From contig JAUQWM010000032.1 in the NCBI GenBank assembly GCA_030835125.1, positions 1-64,000 on the forward strand: DNA of 64,000 nucleotides, in the 5' to 3' direction. The notes beneath the pieces were generated by a model. The model ran no database searches and was not told the origin of the DNA. It saw only the letters and a program-made list of their open reading frames with translations. Below, in pieces: positions 1 to 8,818 of the stretch; within the stretch, counting starts at the first letter, position 1, and each line of letters opens with the position of its first letter. The DNA comes from Gemmatimonadaceae bacterium (lineage in GTDB: Bacteria; Gemmatimonadota; Gemmatimonadetes; Gemmatimonadales; Gemmatimonadaceae). A program made the translations under genes and the position numbers.

Positions 1-40
1 CGCGGCGGCCGGGCAAGGCCCGCCGCGCCGCTCCCCGAAT

Positions 41-673
41 CTAGCGACTGCCAGCCGAGTTCGGTCCCGCCAGGTACGCCGTCAGGGCGGCAATTTCAGC
101 CGGCTTGAGCCCTAGGTTGGGCATCTCGGGGCCGGTGGCGCGTCGCCGGGGAACGGAACGGGGATCGGCGAGGATCTGCCTCACGAACGCCGCATCGTAT
201 TCGCCGTCGCGAGGATCCGGGGCAACCTTCAACTCCACGTGACAGACCATGCACCCCTTCGACGCGAACAGGTGCCGTCCACGCTCCGCATCAGGCATCG
301 CCACGACGGGGCTGCCAGCCTTGGCCACCCTGAGCGGGACCATGGTCGTCTTGCCCGGCCCGAAGCCGCTGTGGACGGTGATCGTCCAGTCGCCGGGCTC
401 CGGGATCGTCAGTCGCGCGGTGTACTTCCCGGGCGCACCGCCCCTGGCGTCCGCCATCACGCGACGCGATCCCGACACCGCCTCCACCCGGCCCTTCATG
501 TCGGAGACGAGCGTGACCCCGTGTTGCCGAACGGTGTACTCCATCTCGTACGGCACACCCGCGACGAGCGCTTCCGGCGGATTCTCCACGGTGACGACCG
601 CCCAGCCGCCAAGTGCCACCGGCACCACGGGCACCACGACCAGTGCGGGGACGAGAAGCAGGCGCAGCTTCAT
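41..673 (-). CDS. Exported protein with C-terminal cytochrome c domain
   Basis: Predicted 210-residue exported protein. A hydrophobic N-terminal segment (residues 4-28) is a signal or anchor. Residues 30-115 look like a beta-sandwich domain. The C-terminal 80 residues carry the haem motif CMVCH at 141-145, and M184 in the sequence GPEMPNLGL is the likely distal methionine ligand, so this is a class I c-type cytochrome module. The start at 673 is chosen because AGGAGG lies just upstream; the same frame stays open further but looks non-coding there. The electron partner cannot be told from sequence. The next gene upstream on the strand is an amidohydrolase ending at 760, so the two may be co-transcribed. 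The N-terminal domain family was not recognised. Confidence 0.85.
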   Translation of the reverse strand: MKLRLLLVPALVVVPVVPVALGGWAVVTVENPPEALVAGVPYEMEYTVRQHGVTLVSDMKGRVEAVSGSRRVMADARGGAPGKYTARLTIPEPGDWTITVHSGFGPGKTTMVPLRVAKAGSPVVAMPDAERGRHLFASKGCMVCHVELKVAPDPRDGEYDAAFVRQILADPRSVPRRRATGPEMPNLGLKPAEIAALTAYLAGPNSAGSR

Positions 674-759
674 GGTTCCTCCTGCGGCGCGACGCCGCGG
701 AAACGGTTCCTCCCTTCGATGCCGGAACCGTCGCCGCTGCTGCATCGCCACCCGCGGAC

Positions 760-2721
760 CTACCGGCCTGCGACGGCCGCCCGGAGCGCCTGTGGTTCGT
801 AAAGCCTGCCGGCCCTCATCACCTGCTGGACCTTCCGCAGGTCGGAAACCCGCTCGAAAGGCTGACCGTCCACCACGATGATGTCGGCGACCTTGCCCAC
901 GGCGATGCTGCCGTATTCGCGATCGTCCTTCATGACGCGGGCCGCGTTGATCGTGGCGATCTGGAGGACCGCGGGCGCCGGGATGCCGCTGTGCTGGTAG
1001 AGTTCCAGTTCGAGGATGAAGGTCGACCCCGAATTGTTGTCGGTCCCCGCCACGATCGGCACTCCGGCATCGTAGAGGCGCTTCAGCAGCCTGGCGTACT
1101 GCGCCGCGCCCGGGTTCCCCTGCCCCGTCAATGCGCCCGCGCCCATCCACAGGTTGAAGGTCCCGTCGATCACGGTGCGTTTCGCCTTCAGGAGGTCGAT
1201 CAGCGACGTCATCGGCGGGGAATCGACGTCGAAGTTCGGTGCGACCACGCTGGCCACTGCAGAGTACGCGCGCATGGTCGGCCAGTAGAGCGAGTCCTGG
1301 TAGAAGTTCGAGAACAGGAAGGCGGCGTGATTGATCTCGTCGAAGCCAAGGTTGACGGCTGCCGGCACGCTCATGCCGCGCGGCACGTGGCCGCTCAGGA
1401 TCATGCCGCGCCTGTGCGCCTCCTCGGCGATCGTCGGGACGAGGTCGGGATGAGTGAGGTTGTACAGCTTGATCTGCCGGTAGCCCAGCGAGTCGTACAT
1501 CGCGACGAACCGGCGGGCCTCATCTTCCGTGCGGGCCAGGACGTCCGACGGACCGGCCCACGCCCCCGGTCCCTCGATGAAGCCGGCGAGGATCGTGCGC
1601 GGGCCGATCACCCGGCCAGCGTTCACGCGATCGCGGATCGACACCGCCACGTCGGTATCGGCGGCAAGGTCGCGGATCGTGGTGATGCCTGTCGCGAGTT
1701 GGAGGAGCGTGCCGGTGGACTGGCTGGTGAGCTGAAAGTGGGTGTGCATGTCCCACAGGCCCGGCAGCACCGCCTTCCCGGTCGCGTCGATGACCGTTGC
1801 GCCAGCGGGAACCGCGACGGCGTCGGCGGGACCGACGGCCTCGATCCGGTCACCACGAATCACCACCGTCGTCCGGGGCATCATCACGCCACGCTCGGCG
1901 TCGAAGACATCGCCGTTGCGGATGACGATCGGACCCACGGCCGGCTTCGTCAGGCGCTGGGCCAGGGCTTCCGCCTGACGGTTGCGCCAGGCAATCTCGA
2001 TCGCGCGAAGGACCGGCATCGCGCCCTCGCCGCCGCGGCGCACCGGGATGAACCACTCCACGTCGCCGGCGAAGAATTCGCCGCGCGCATCGATCCAGAC
2101 TCCCGAGGGCGCCCCCCCTGCCGGTCCGTGGAGCATCGCCAGGCGGAGACGCTCCCGCGAGCGTCCCACCGTGACGAAGGTGTCGGCGACGATCTCGACC
2201 CTGGCACGTCCACTGCCGGGGATGATCCGTGCCGAACGGTCCGGCTGGCGAAGGAGGTATCGCGCGAGGACAGCGTCATCCCACGGAACGCCAAGCCTGA
2301 AATAGGTCCCGCCCTCGAGCTTCACCGCGGTCGAGACCGGCCCCCGACCGGGGTTCGGACCACCCCGACCCCCGGTGCCGCCGCGCCCACCGGACGTCCA
2401 CCGCGCCGAGTCGCCGGTGACCTCATAGGCGATCAACGGCTCGCCGGCCACGCCGTCGGCGCCGATCCCGCGCTGGTCCGCGGCAATCACGTCGCCTGAC
2501 GAGTTGAAGCGATACCGCGCCTCGACCCGGCCGCCGCGATTCCGGTCGGTGTAGATGTAGCGCACGACGACCGATCCGCCATCGCGAACGACCACCATCC
2601 CGCCCGCCGGCCGCCCATGGTTGAAGACCGGATAGTGCGTGGTGTCCTGCGCGGCTGCCACGGGGATGGCGACCGGAAGGGATGACAGCGCGGCGGCGAC
2701 TAACGAGCGAAAGGCAGTCAT
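760..2721 (-). CDS. Secreted metal-dependent amidohydrolase (imidazolonepropionase-like)
   Basis: 653-residue protein with a signal peptide (cleavage probably after VAAAQ near residue 25). The C-terminal two thirds is an amidohydrolase superfamily TIM barrel: HTH at 326-328 in GLWDMHTHF, K418 in QIKLYN, H445 in SGHVPR, H465 in NHAAF and D561 in GTDNN are the expected metal and catalytic positions. About 240 N-terminal residues form an extra domain with a glycine-rich linker near 111-127; this region was not recognised. The start at 2721 is preferred over an in-frame codon at 2781 because it begins the signal peptide directly. The substrate is unknown; secreted relatives act on dipeptides or related amides, which is family knowledge rather than evidence here. 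Confidence 0.9.
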   Translation of the reverse strand: MTAFRSLVAAALSSLPVAIPVAAAQDTTHYPVFNHGRPAGGMVVVRDGGSVVVRYIYTDRNRGGRVEARYRFNSSGDVIAADQRGIGADGVAGEPLIAYEVTGDSARWTSGGRGGTGGRGGPNPGRGPVSTAVKLEGGTYFRLGVPWDDAVLARYLLRQPDRSARIIPGSGRARVEIVADTFVTVGRSRERLRLAMLHGPAGGAPSGVWIDARGEFFAGDVEWFIPVRRGGEGAMPVLRAIEIAWRNRQAEALAQRLTKPAVGPIVIRNGDVFDAERGVMMPRTTVVIRGDRIEAVGPADAVAVPAGATVIDATGKAVLPGLWDMHTHFQLTSQSTGTLLQLATGITTIRDLAADTDVAVSIRDRVNAGRVIGPRTILAGFIEGPGAWAGPSDVLARTEDEARRFVAMYDSLGYRQIKLYNLTHPDLVPTIAEEAHRRGMILSGHVPRGMSVPAAVNLGFDEINHAAFLFSNFYQDSLYWPTMRAYSAVASVVAPNFDVDSPPMTSLIDLLKAKRTVIDGTFNLWMGAGALTGQGNPGAAQYARLLKRLYDAGVPIVAGTDNNSGSTFILELELYQHSGIPAPAVLQIATINAARVMKDDREYGSIAVGKVADIIVVDGQPFERVSDLRKVQQVMRAGRLYEPQALRAAVAGR

Positions 2722-2781
2722 TGCGGATACGGGTTGGTTGACTGTGCCAATCTCGGCACGGTTCGCCGGGGCGGCAAGCAA

Positions 2782-2813
2782 ATGCGGGCCGGGAGTCTCC
2801 TCCCGGCCCGCAT
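2782..2813 (-). terminator. Strong hairpin terminator after the repeat lipoprotein gene
   Basis: A perfect 14-bp stem (2782-2795 with 2800-2813) closes on a TCTC loop. It lies 21 bases past the stop codon of the 2834-5674 gene. On the minus strand the stem is followed by a short T-rich stretch, so it is read as a Rho-independent terminator of that gene. Confidence 0.8.
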
Positions 2814-2833
2814 CTGACGGTGTGCGTCCTTCG

Positions 2834-5674
2834 CTACGGTGTGATCGTACCGGTGACCGCCGCGACAGTGCTCACCGCGCCCTCGAAGGCCTGCGTGCCC
2901 GTACCGACGCTCCAGGCACTGCCCCCGTTCGCGAGGAAGGTCCACTGCGTCTGGATGCCCGGCTGCAGTCCCCATGCCGCGTTGAAGCCGGCACCAAAGT
3001 TGGGAAGGTCCAGCGTCACCGGACCGCCGCCGAAGTAGCCGGCGGATCCCATGATCGAGACGGAGCTGACCGTACCCGAGTTCGGGTTGTAGTTCAACAT
3101 CCAGAAGTCATCGAAGTCGGCGCCCTGGACCGTCCACGAGCTGTTGATCGTGACGTACGGCGCGGTCCCCGTCACCTGCACGGTTGGCGGCGTGTTGATG
3201 TACGCCGGCAGCGTGTACGTCCGGTCCGCCGAGAAACGGTTGAACTGGGTGACGGAGCGGAAGGGGAAGCCCGTCATGTTTCCGGAGGGCGTCGCGATCA
3301 CCGACTGCATGTGCCAGTCGCCGGCGACGGTGTTCACATCCGGCACCCCGAGCCAGCCAAGCGTATTGCTGCCGCTGATCGGCGCAAAGGCACTGATGTT
3401 CGCTCCCGTCCCGTTCGAGGTGTTGAACAGTGACGAGAACGCGGCCTGGTCAGCACCCAGGTTGAGGACCGTGGCGGTGCGCCCGACAGGGTCGAGGGCC
3501 GTGGCGAAGTCCACGGTCCCGACACTTCCGCCATCCACGGGGTTCAGGCCGCGGCTGATGAAGACCTTGTTGACGAAGCCCGTAACGAAGGACGTCCGTG
3601 TCGCGAGCAGGTCCTGCAACCCGTCGCGCACACCGGTCAACTGGAACGGACCGCCCGTCGCGAAGAGCGTCGTCGATCCGCCACCCATGGCGAACGTGCC
3701 GAGGTCGGTTGCCGTCAGTCCTGCCGCCGTGCCGTTGACGGTCTTGGTCGCACCGGTGCCACCGCACTGGCTGCCGCCTCGCTGGTTGAGGTCGGCCACC
3801 GTTCCGTAGATCAACGTCAGGCTGGTCTGCCCGCCGTTCTGCGTCACCCAGGCCACCGCGCCCTTCGTGGTGATGTTGAACGAGTACACATTGCCGACAG
3901 GCGTCACCTGCGTCCACGCGCCGCCGAACGTCTGCGCCGCCAGCCAGAGTGGGACGCCGGACTGCGCACAGAACGTCATGACGACGCTGCCGCCGCCACC
4001 CGGGGCCGTCACGGTGACGGTGAGTATCGTGGTCGCCTCGGTGAGGCCTGTGCCGTTGCCGCGGATCGTGATCTGATGGTTGCCCGTCGCGACGGCTCCG
4101 CCCACGGTGACGGTGATGGTCGATGTATTGCCCGTCGTGCTCGCCGGATTGAACGCCACCGTCATCCCGGCTGGTGCCCCGGTTGCCGTGAGGTTCACCG
4201 TGCCGGTGAAGTTGGTGCGGGTGATGGTGAGGGCCGAGTTGTCATTCGCTCCCTGCTGGATCGAAAGGCCCGTGGGGAGGAGGTTCAAAACGATCGTGGG
4301 TGTGCCGCCCGGGATGGTGACCGTCACGGTCAGGATCGCGGTCGCTTCGGTCAGGCCGGTGCCATTCCCGCGGATGGTGATCGGGTAGATACCGGCACCG
4401 ACGGCGCCGCCAACCGTCACCGTGATCGTCGAGGCATTGGTCGTGGTGCTCGCCGGGTTGAATCCAACCGTCATGCCGGCGGGGGCACCGGTGGCGGTCA
4501 GGTTCAGCGTCCCCGCGAAATTGGTGCGGTTGATCGTCATCGCGGCGTCCATGCTCGCGCCCTGGTCGATGCTGAGGGCGACTGGCGAAAGGGACAGCGT
4601 GACGATGCCCTGAACCGCGGTGACGCTGACGGTGAGGATCGTCGAGGCCTGCGTGACCCCCGTGCCCGTCGCGTTGATCGTGACCTGGTGATTCCCGGTC
4701 GCCACCGCGCCGCCGACGTCGATGGTCACCGTGGAGGCGCTCGTCGTCGTGTTGGACGGGTTGAACGACACGGTCATGCCGGCTGGTGCGCCGGTCGCAG
4801 CGAGGGTGACCGCCCCGGTGAAGTTCGTCCGCGCGATCGTCAGTGCCGATGTGCCACTCTGCCCCTGCTGCACGGGGACCGTGCTTGGGTTCAGCGACAG
4901 GGAAATCGCGGGGACTGGCGCAGTGACCGTGACCGTGAGGACAGTCGTCACGTTCGCGACGCCGGCACCGGTCGCGGTGATCGTCACCTGATGGTTCCCG
5001 GTGGGAACCGCGCCCCCGACCGTAATGGTGATGGCGGAACTGGCGCCAGTCGCGCTGGCCGGGTTGAATGCCACGGTCATGCCGGCGGGCGCCCCCGAAC
5101 TGGTCAGGTTGACCGCGCCGGTGAAGCTGCCGTTCCGTGTGATGTTGAGGTTCGTGTTTCCCGTGCCACCCTGTCCGACTGACACCGTCGAGGGCTGCAG
5201 CGCGATGCCGATGCTGGGCGGCGCGTTGACGGTGAGGCCAACGTTTGCGGTCCTGGCCGTGACCCCGGTACCGGTCCCCCGTACGGTGAAGTTCTGGCTC
5301 CCGGCCGAGGCCGTGGCACCAGCGCTGATCGTCAGTGATGTCGAGGTGGCGCCGGCGGCGATCGTCGCCGTATTGGCCGTCACGCCCGTTGGCAGCCCTT
5401 CGACAGCGATGTTGACGGCGCCGGTGAACCCGCCGGTGCGGGTAATGGTGACGGTGAGGTTCCCGGAGGTCGCCGCGGCCTCAACCAGCGCCGCAGAAGC
5501 GCTCCCCTCACCGCCGGCCACGAAGCCGGACGGGATGTCCAGCGCCAGGCTGGAGGGACTGACCGACATGGTGAACGCGGGGGTGAGCCCCGTGCCATCA
5601 TCGCCACCACCCGAACACGCCGCGAGGACGAATCCCGCCGCCACCACCACCGCCAGACCAGTCTGCACTCGCAT
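2834..5674 (-). CDS. Large lipoprotein with five tandem Ig-like repeats
   Basis: 946-residue protein beginning with a lipoprotein signal, lipobox LAAC with the modified cysteine at residue 20, followed by a GGGDDG linker. Residues about 39-557 hold five repeats of about 100 residues with the recurring pattern TNFTGAV, ATGAPAGMTV, FNP, VGGAV and LTVTVTA; the first repeat is the most diverged. They look like beta-sandwich (Ig-like) domains. The last 390 residues form a different, non-repeated domain rich in G, T, S and N, with a possible disulphide pair near FCAQSG and GGSQCGG; I do not recognise it. Probable surface or outer-membrane-anchored protein of unknown ligand. The gene is monocistronic, with a strong terminator after it and a TTGACA promoter before it. 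Confidence 0.85.
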   Translation of the reverse strand: MRVQTGLAVVVAAGFVLAACSGGGDDGTGLTPAFTMSVSPSSLALDIPSGFVAGGEGSASAALVEAAATSGNLTVTITRTGGFTGAVNIAVEGLPTGVTANTATIAAGATSTSLTISAGATASAGSQNFTVRGTGTGVTARTANVGLTVNAPPSIGIALQPSTVSVGQGGTGNTNLNITRNGSFTGAVNLTSSGAPAGMTVAFNPASATGASSAITITVGGAVPTGNHQVTITATGAGVANVTTVLTVTVTAPVPAISLSLNPSTVPVQQGQSGTSALTIARTNFTGAVTLAATGAPAGMTVSFNPSNTTTSASTVTIDVGGAVATGNHQVTINATGTGVTQASTILTVSVTAVQGIVTLSLSPVALSIDQGASMDAAMTINRTNFAGTLNLTATGAPAGMTVGFNPASTTTNASTITVTVGGAVGAGIYPITIRGNGTGLTEATAILTVTVTIPGGTPTIVLNLLPTGLSIQQGANDNSALTITRTNFTGTVNLTATGAPAGMTVAFNPASTTGNTSTITVTVGGAVATGNHQITIRGNGTGLTEATTILTVTVTAPGGGGSVVMTFCAQSGVPLWLAAQTFGGAWTQVTPVGNVYSFNITTKGAVAWVTQNGGQTSLTLIYGTVADLNQRGGSQCGGTGATKTVNGTAAGLTATDLGTFAMGGGSTTLFATGGPFQLTGVRDGLQDLLATRTSFVTGFVNKVFISRGLNPVDGGSVGTVDFATALDPVGRTATVLNLGADQAAFSSLFNTSNGTGANISAFAPISGSNTLGWLGVPDVNTVAGDWHMQSVIATPSGNMTGFPFRSVTQFNRFSADRTYTLPAYINTPPTVQVTGTAPYVTINSSWTVQGADFDDFWMLNYNPNSGTVSSVSIMGSAGYFGGGPVTLDLPNFGAGFNAAWGLQPGIQTQWTFLANGGSAWSVGTGTQAFEGAVSTVAAVTGTITP
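4004..5560 (-). repeat. Coding tandem repeats (five units of about 300 bp)
   Basis: DNA encoding the five Ig-like repeats of the large lipoprotein. Units 2-5 are close to 300 bp each and share long identical stretches, for example the segment encoding GAPAGMTV. Unit 1 is longer and more diverged. Limits are approximate. Such near-identical units could expand or contract by recombination. Confidence 0.75.
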
Positions 5675-5702
5675 ATCTGCGTTCCGTTTGGGAGGGCGGG
5701 AC

Positions 5703-5729
5703 GTTCTAAGAGCGGGCCAATGTTGTCAA
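5703..5729 (-). promoter_or_regulatory. Candidate sigma-70 promoter of the repeat lipoprotein
   Basis: On the minus strand a perfect -35 box TTGACA (5724-5729) is followed 15 bases later by TAGAAC (5703-5708), about 30 bases upstream of the start codon at 5674. The spacer is shorter than the usual 17, so the -10 box is less certain than the -35. Confidence 0.4.
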
Positions 5730-5887
5730 GTAAGGGATGTGTCGCATGAATGGTCGGGCCGGCTGGGGGGAATCCTTCGCTGGGCGATGCCCATGGCCCG
5801 CCCGCCCCTCTGAAATCCTGTTTTCCTGGCCCTTGCCTCCCGAACGCCCAACACGGATTGTATGCGCTTCCTTGCACCGGACTCTTC

Positions 5888-7483
5888 ATGACTCAGCAGC
5901 AAGAACAGTGGGGAACCAAGCTCGGTGTCATCCTGGCCGTGGCCGGTTCTGCGGTCGGGCTGGGCAACTTTCTCCGGTTTCCGGGCCAGGCCGCGGCCAA
6001 CGGCGGCGGGGCGTTCCTCATCCCCTACTTCGCAGCCCTGCTCCTGCTGGGCATCCCGATCGGGTGGGCTGAGTGGGCCATGGGGCGGTATGGCGGGAAG
6101 AAGGGACTGCATTCCGCTCCTGGCATCATGGGCTTGATCGGGAAGGGGTCCGGCGCGCGCTACCTCGGCGTCATCGGCGTCCTCATCCCGTTGGGCGTCT
6201 CGTTCTACTACGTGTTCATCGAGGCGTGGACCTTCGGGTACTTCCTCAAGTACCTCACCGGTGGCATCGGAGTGGACACAGCTGCCCCCATCGCCGACCA
6301 GGCAGCAGCCGCGTCCAGCTTCTACACGACGTTCACCGGTTCGGAGCAGGATGGAGTGCTGTTTACCGGTGACTCCAAGCTGACAATCCTGTCCTGGATC
6401 ATCGTCTTCGCCCTCAACATCTTCTTCGTGTTCCGGGGATTGTCGAAGGGGATCGAGAAGTTCTGCTCGTACGCCATGCCCGCCATGGCGGTTCTGGCCG
6501 TGATCGTGCTCATCCGCGTCCTGACTCTGGGCACACCCGACCCGACCTTGCCCGACCAGAACGTCGTGAACGGACTGGGCTACATGTGGAACCCGGACTA
6601 TTCGCGACTGGGCAACTTCCAGACGTGGCTGGCCGCGGCGGGCCAGATCTTCTTCAGCCTGTCGGTCGGGTTCGGCGTCATCATCAACTACTCGTCGTAC
6701 ATGAAGCGGAACGACGACGTCGCCCTGTCCGGCCTGACGGCATCCGCCACCAATGAGCTGTTCGAGGTCGGCTTCGGCGGCATGATCACGCTGACCGCGG
6801 CGTTTGTCTTCCTGGGCGTCAGTGGTACCACCGCGGCCGTCGCAACGGGATCATTCGGCCTGGGCTTCTCGACCCTGCCGGTGGTCTTTGCGCACATGGG
6901 TGGCGCCGGCAACCTGATCGGCGCGGCCTGGTTCTTCATGCTCTTCCTGGCGGCCATCACCAGTTCGCTCTCGATGTACCAGCCCGCCGTCGCGCTGGTG
7001 AAGGAGTCCCTCGGATGGAACCACGGAAAGGCGACCGGTTCGATCGCCCTCCTGGGAACCGTCGGGGCGATCCTCACGCTGTGGTTCACCCAGGGCGGTG
7101 CATTCTGGAGCACGGTGGACTTCTGGGTCGGTACGTTCCTGATCTTCGTGATGGCCGGCGTCCAGATCATCTACTTCTCGTGGGTCTTCGGGATTGACCG
7201 CGGCTGGAAGGAGATCCACGCCGGGGCATCCATCCGGATCCCGCCGGTCTTCAAGTTCATCATGAAGTACGTCGCGCCGACCTACCTCATCGTGGTCTTC
7301 GTCGGATTCTGCATCCAGAACCTCGGAGCGTCGATCACGGCGGCATGGGCCAGTACGGGATCACGCGTGGCGATCATCGTTATCGTGGCGACCCTGCTCC
7401 TGCTGCTGATGGTGGTGCGCGCCGGCGAGGCCCGCTGGAAGCGTGAAGGGATCGACCTGAACGACACTCAACCCGCCGACTGA
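5888..7483 (+). CDS. Sodium-dependent NSS-family transporter (MetP/LeuT type)
   Basis: 531-residue integral membrane protein of the neurotransmitter:sodium symporter family. The first helix carries the unwound sodium/substrate motif GSAVGLGNFLRFP followed by NGGGAFLIPY, as in LeuT. At least eleven hydrophobic helices follow. The start at 5888 is chosen because the protein then begins about 10 residues before the first helix; the open frame extends upstream without family sequence. The stop codon sits 10 bases before a 42-residue single-helix protein of the MetS type, so the pair resembles the MetP-MetS methionine/alanine importer of Corynebacterium. The substrate is therefore probably a neutral amino acid, but this is by analogy. 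Confidence 0.92.
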   Translation: MTQQQEQWGTKLGVILAVAGSAVGLGNFLRFPGQAAANGGGAFLIPYFAALLLLGIPIGWAEWAMGRYGGKKGLHSAPGIMGLIGKGSGARYLGVIGVLIPLGVSFYYVFIEAWTFGYFLKYLTGGIGVDTAAPIADQAAAASSFYTTFTGSEQDGVLFTGDSKLTILSWIIVFALNIFFVFRGLSKGIEKFCSYAMPAMAVLAVIVLIRVLTLGTPDPTLPDQNVVNGLGYMWNPDYSRLGNFQTWLAAAGQIFFSLSVGFGVIINYSSYMKRNDDVALSGLTASATNELFEVGFGGMITLTAAFVFLGVSGTTAAVATGSFGLGFSTLPVVFAHMGGAGNLIGAAWFFMLFLAAITSSLSMYQPAVALVKESLGWNHGKATGSIALLGTVGAILTLWFTQGGAFWSTVDFWVGTFLIFVMAGVQIIYFSWVFGIDRGWKEIHAGASIRIPPVFKFIMKYVAPTYLIVVFVGFCIQNLGASITAAWASTGSRVAIIVIVATLLLLLMVVRAGEARWKREGIDLNDTQPAD

Positions 7484-7493
7484 GGAACCGACC

Positions 7494-7622
7494 ATGACCG
7501 CAGGTGGATGGGTGACCATGATCCTGTCGCTGACCTTCGTCTGGGGCGGCGTGATCTGGTGCTTCCGCAAGGTCCTGCAGAGCCCACAGGACGAGAAGGC
7601 TCCTCCGGGCTACGGTCCGTAG
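7494..7622 (+). CDS. metS: MetS-type small subunit of the NSS transporter
   Basis: A 42-residue protein that is easy to miss. It has one transmembrane helix (about residues 6-25, containing WVTMILSLTFVWGG) followed by a short charged, proline-rich tail ending in PPGYGP. The start codon has a GAGG Shine-Dalgarno that overlaps the stop of the NSS transporter, and the gap between the genes is 10 bases. In the MetP-MetS system the small subunit is required for transport by the large one; this is family knowledge. Position, size, topology and the WGG-V-WC pattern fit that family. A terminator follows directly, so the two genes form a complete operon. Confidence 0.85.
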   Translation: MTAGGWVTMILSLTFVWGGVIWCFRKVLQSPQDEKAPPGYGP

Positions 7623-7644
7623 GTTTCAGCAACGGGGCACGAAG

Positions 7645-7675
7645 AAATGGCCGGCGCGGAAGCGTCGGCCATTTT
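7645..7675 (+). terminator. Rho-independent terminator of the NSS/MetS operon
   Basis: AAATGGCCG (7645-7653) pairs with CGGCCATTT (7666-7674). The stem extends inward with one mismatch to a GGAA tetraloop and ends in TTTT. It lies 22 bases after the small-subunit stop codon. Confidence 0.85.
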
Positions 7676-7739
7676 CGTTCGAGGCGCAGCATCACCAGCC
7701 AGCCGGACGTGCCAGCCGCGCGATCGCAGCGCTCAGCGT

Positions 7740-8750
7740 TCAGCCTTCGGCGGTCCTCTGCCACATGACCCCGTACCCGAGTCGTTCACGCAGCATCCCG
7801 CTCGGCGGATCGAAATCGCCGGCCGACCGGCAGATGTCGCGGAGGATCGACCCCGCGCCGGTCATCAGCGCGTCGACATCGATCCCGGTGCGGACGCCCA
7901 TCCCCTCGAACAGCGCGACCAGCGCCTCGGTGGCGATGTTGCCGACCATGTGCCCTCCGGAACCCTCGGTGAGGCTCGCGGCCACGCTGCCGCCGACGCC
8001 GCCCACGGACGCATCGAAGATCCGCACGCCCTTTTCCCACGCCGCGTACGCGTTCGCGATCCCCGCGCCGTACCGATCGTGCAGGTGCACACCGACCCGT
8101 TCGAGGCCGCCCAGCGATTCCCCCACGGCATCCAGGACCTCACCCACCCGCGCCGGGTTGGTCGTGCCGTTGGTATCCGCGAGCGTGAGGTAGTCGCAGC
8201 CGTGGTCCAGGAGCAGCGCTCGACTCAGGCGCACCACCGTCTCCACGTCCGAGGGCTCGGTGGCGACGGCCATGTCCTGGAACGCCGCCGAGAGGTGGGC
8301 GCGGACACGGTATCCGTGGTCACGGCCGCGCTGCGCGACATGGGCCGCCATGGCCAGCACGTCATCGACCGCACGGCCATAGAAGTTCCGGCGCGCATGG
8401 GCCTCGCTCGCGGTGGGGAAGACGGCCACGACGTTCAGCCGCGTGGCGAGGAAGCGCTCGAAACCCTTGTCGTTAGGTACGAGGCCGGACAGTTCCAGCC
8501 CCGGAGTGACGGCAGGGTCGAGCCGGCGCCCCAGCGCGTCCGACAGCGCCATCTGAGGCGTCCCGCTCGGGGAGACGAACGACGCGACCTCGACATGCCG
8601 CACGCCGGCGTCGATGAGCGACTCGACCAGGCGCACGCGCTGCTCCAGCGGCACGATGCGGGCGGCCGCGACGTCGGCGCCTCCCAGGTACTGGAGGCCG
8701 TCCCGCGGGGACATCTCGCAGATCTTCACGTCCGGGGAAAGGACCGTCAC
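7740..8750 (-). CDS. HMG-CoA-lyase-like protein without the catalytic cysteine
   Basis: 336-residue DRE-TIM metallolyase. The start is a GTG at 8750 with GGAG seven bases upstream. Conserved features are SPRDG (R16, D17), VEVASFVSP (54-61), DTNGTTNP (192-199) and HLHD (H222, H224), then GN with N271: the arginine and metal ligands of HMG-CoA lyase. The cysteine expected in GG-C-P-A-G-GN is serine here (S255, codon AGC at 7986-7988), and the following loop is about seven residues longer than in known lyases. The fold and metal site look intact, but HMG-CoA cleavage is uncertain. It may act on another acyl-CoA or be a diverged aldolase. The GNAT gene upstream is 68 bases away on the same strand. 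Confidence 0.82.
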   Translation of the reverse strand: MTVLSPDVKICEMSPRDGLQYLGGADVAAARIVPLEQRVRLVESLIDAGVRHVEVASFVSPSGTPQMALSDALGRRLDPAVTPGLELSGLVPNDKGFERFLATRLNVVAVFPTASEAHARRNFYGRAVDDVLAMAAHVAQRGRDHGYRVRAHLSAAFQDMAVATEPSDVETVVRLSRALLLDHGCDYLTLADTNGTTNPARVGEVLDAVGESLGGLERVGVHLHDRYGAGIANAYAAWEKGVRIFDASVGGVGGSVAASLTEGSGGHMVGNIATEALVALFEGMGVRTGIDVDALMTGAGSILRDICRSAGDFDPPSGMLRERLGYGVMWQRTAEG

Positions 8751-8818
8751 GTCAATGCTCCGGGCTGTTCGTCTTGCCAACGCGCGCCCGGAACATAGAC
8801 GCGGAACGCCGTGCGCCG

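Noticed and set aside
1-40. Terminator hairpin at the left edge
   Set aside because: The pairing is imperfect and the sequence is cut at the window start, so it is not supported.
239-881. Plus-strand reading frames opposite the cytochrome gene
   Set aside because: They are antisense shadows of the minus-strand genes in high-GC DNA.
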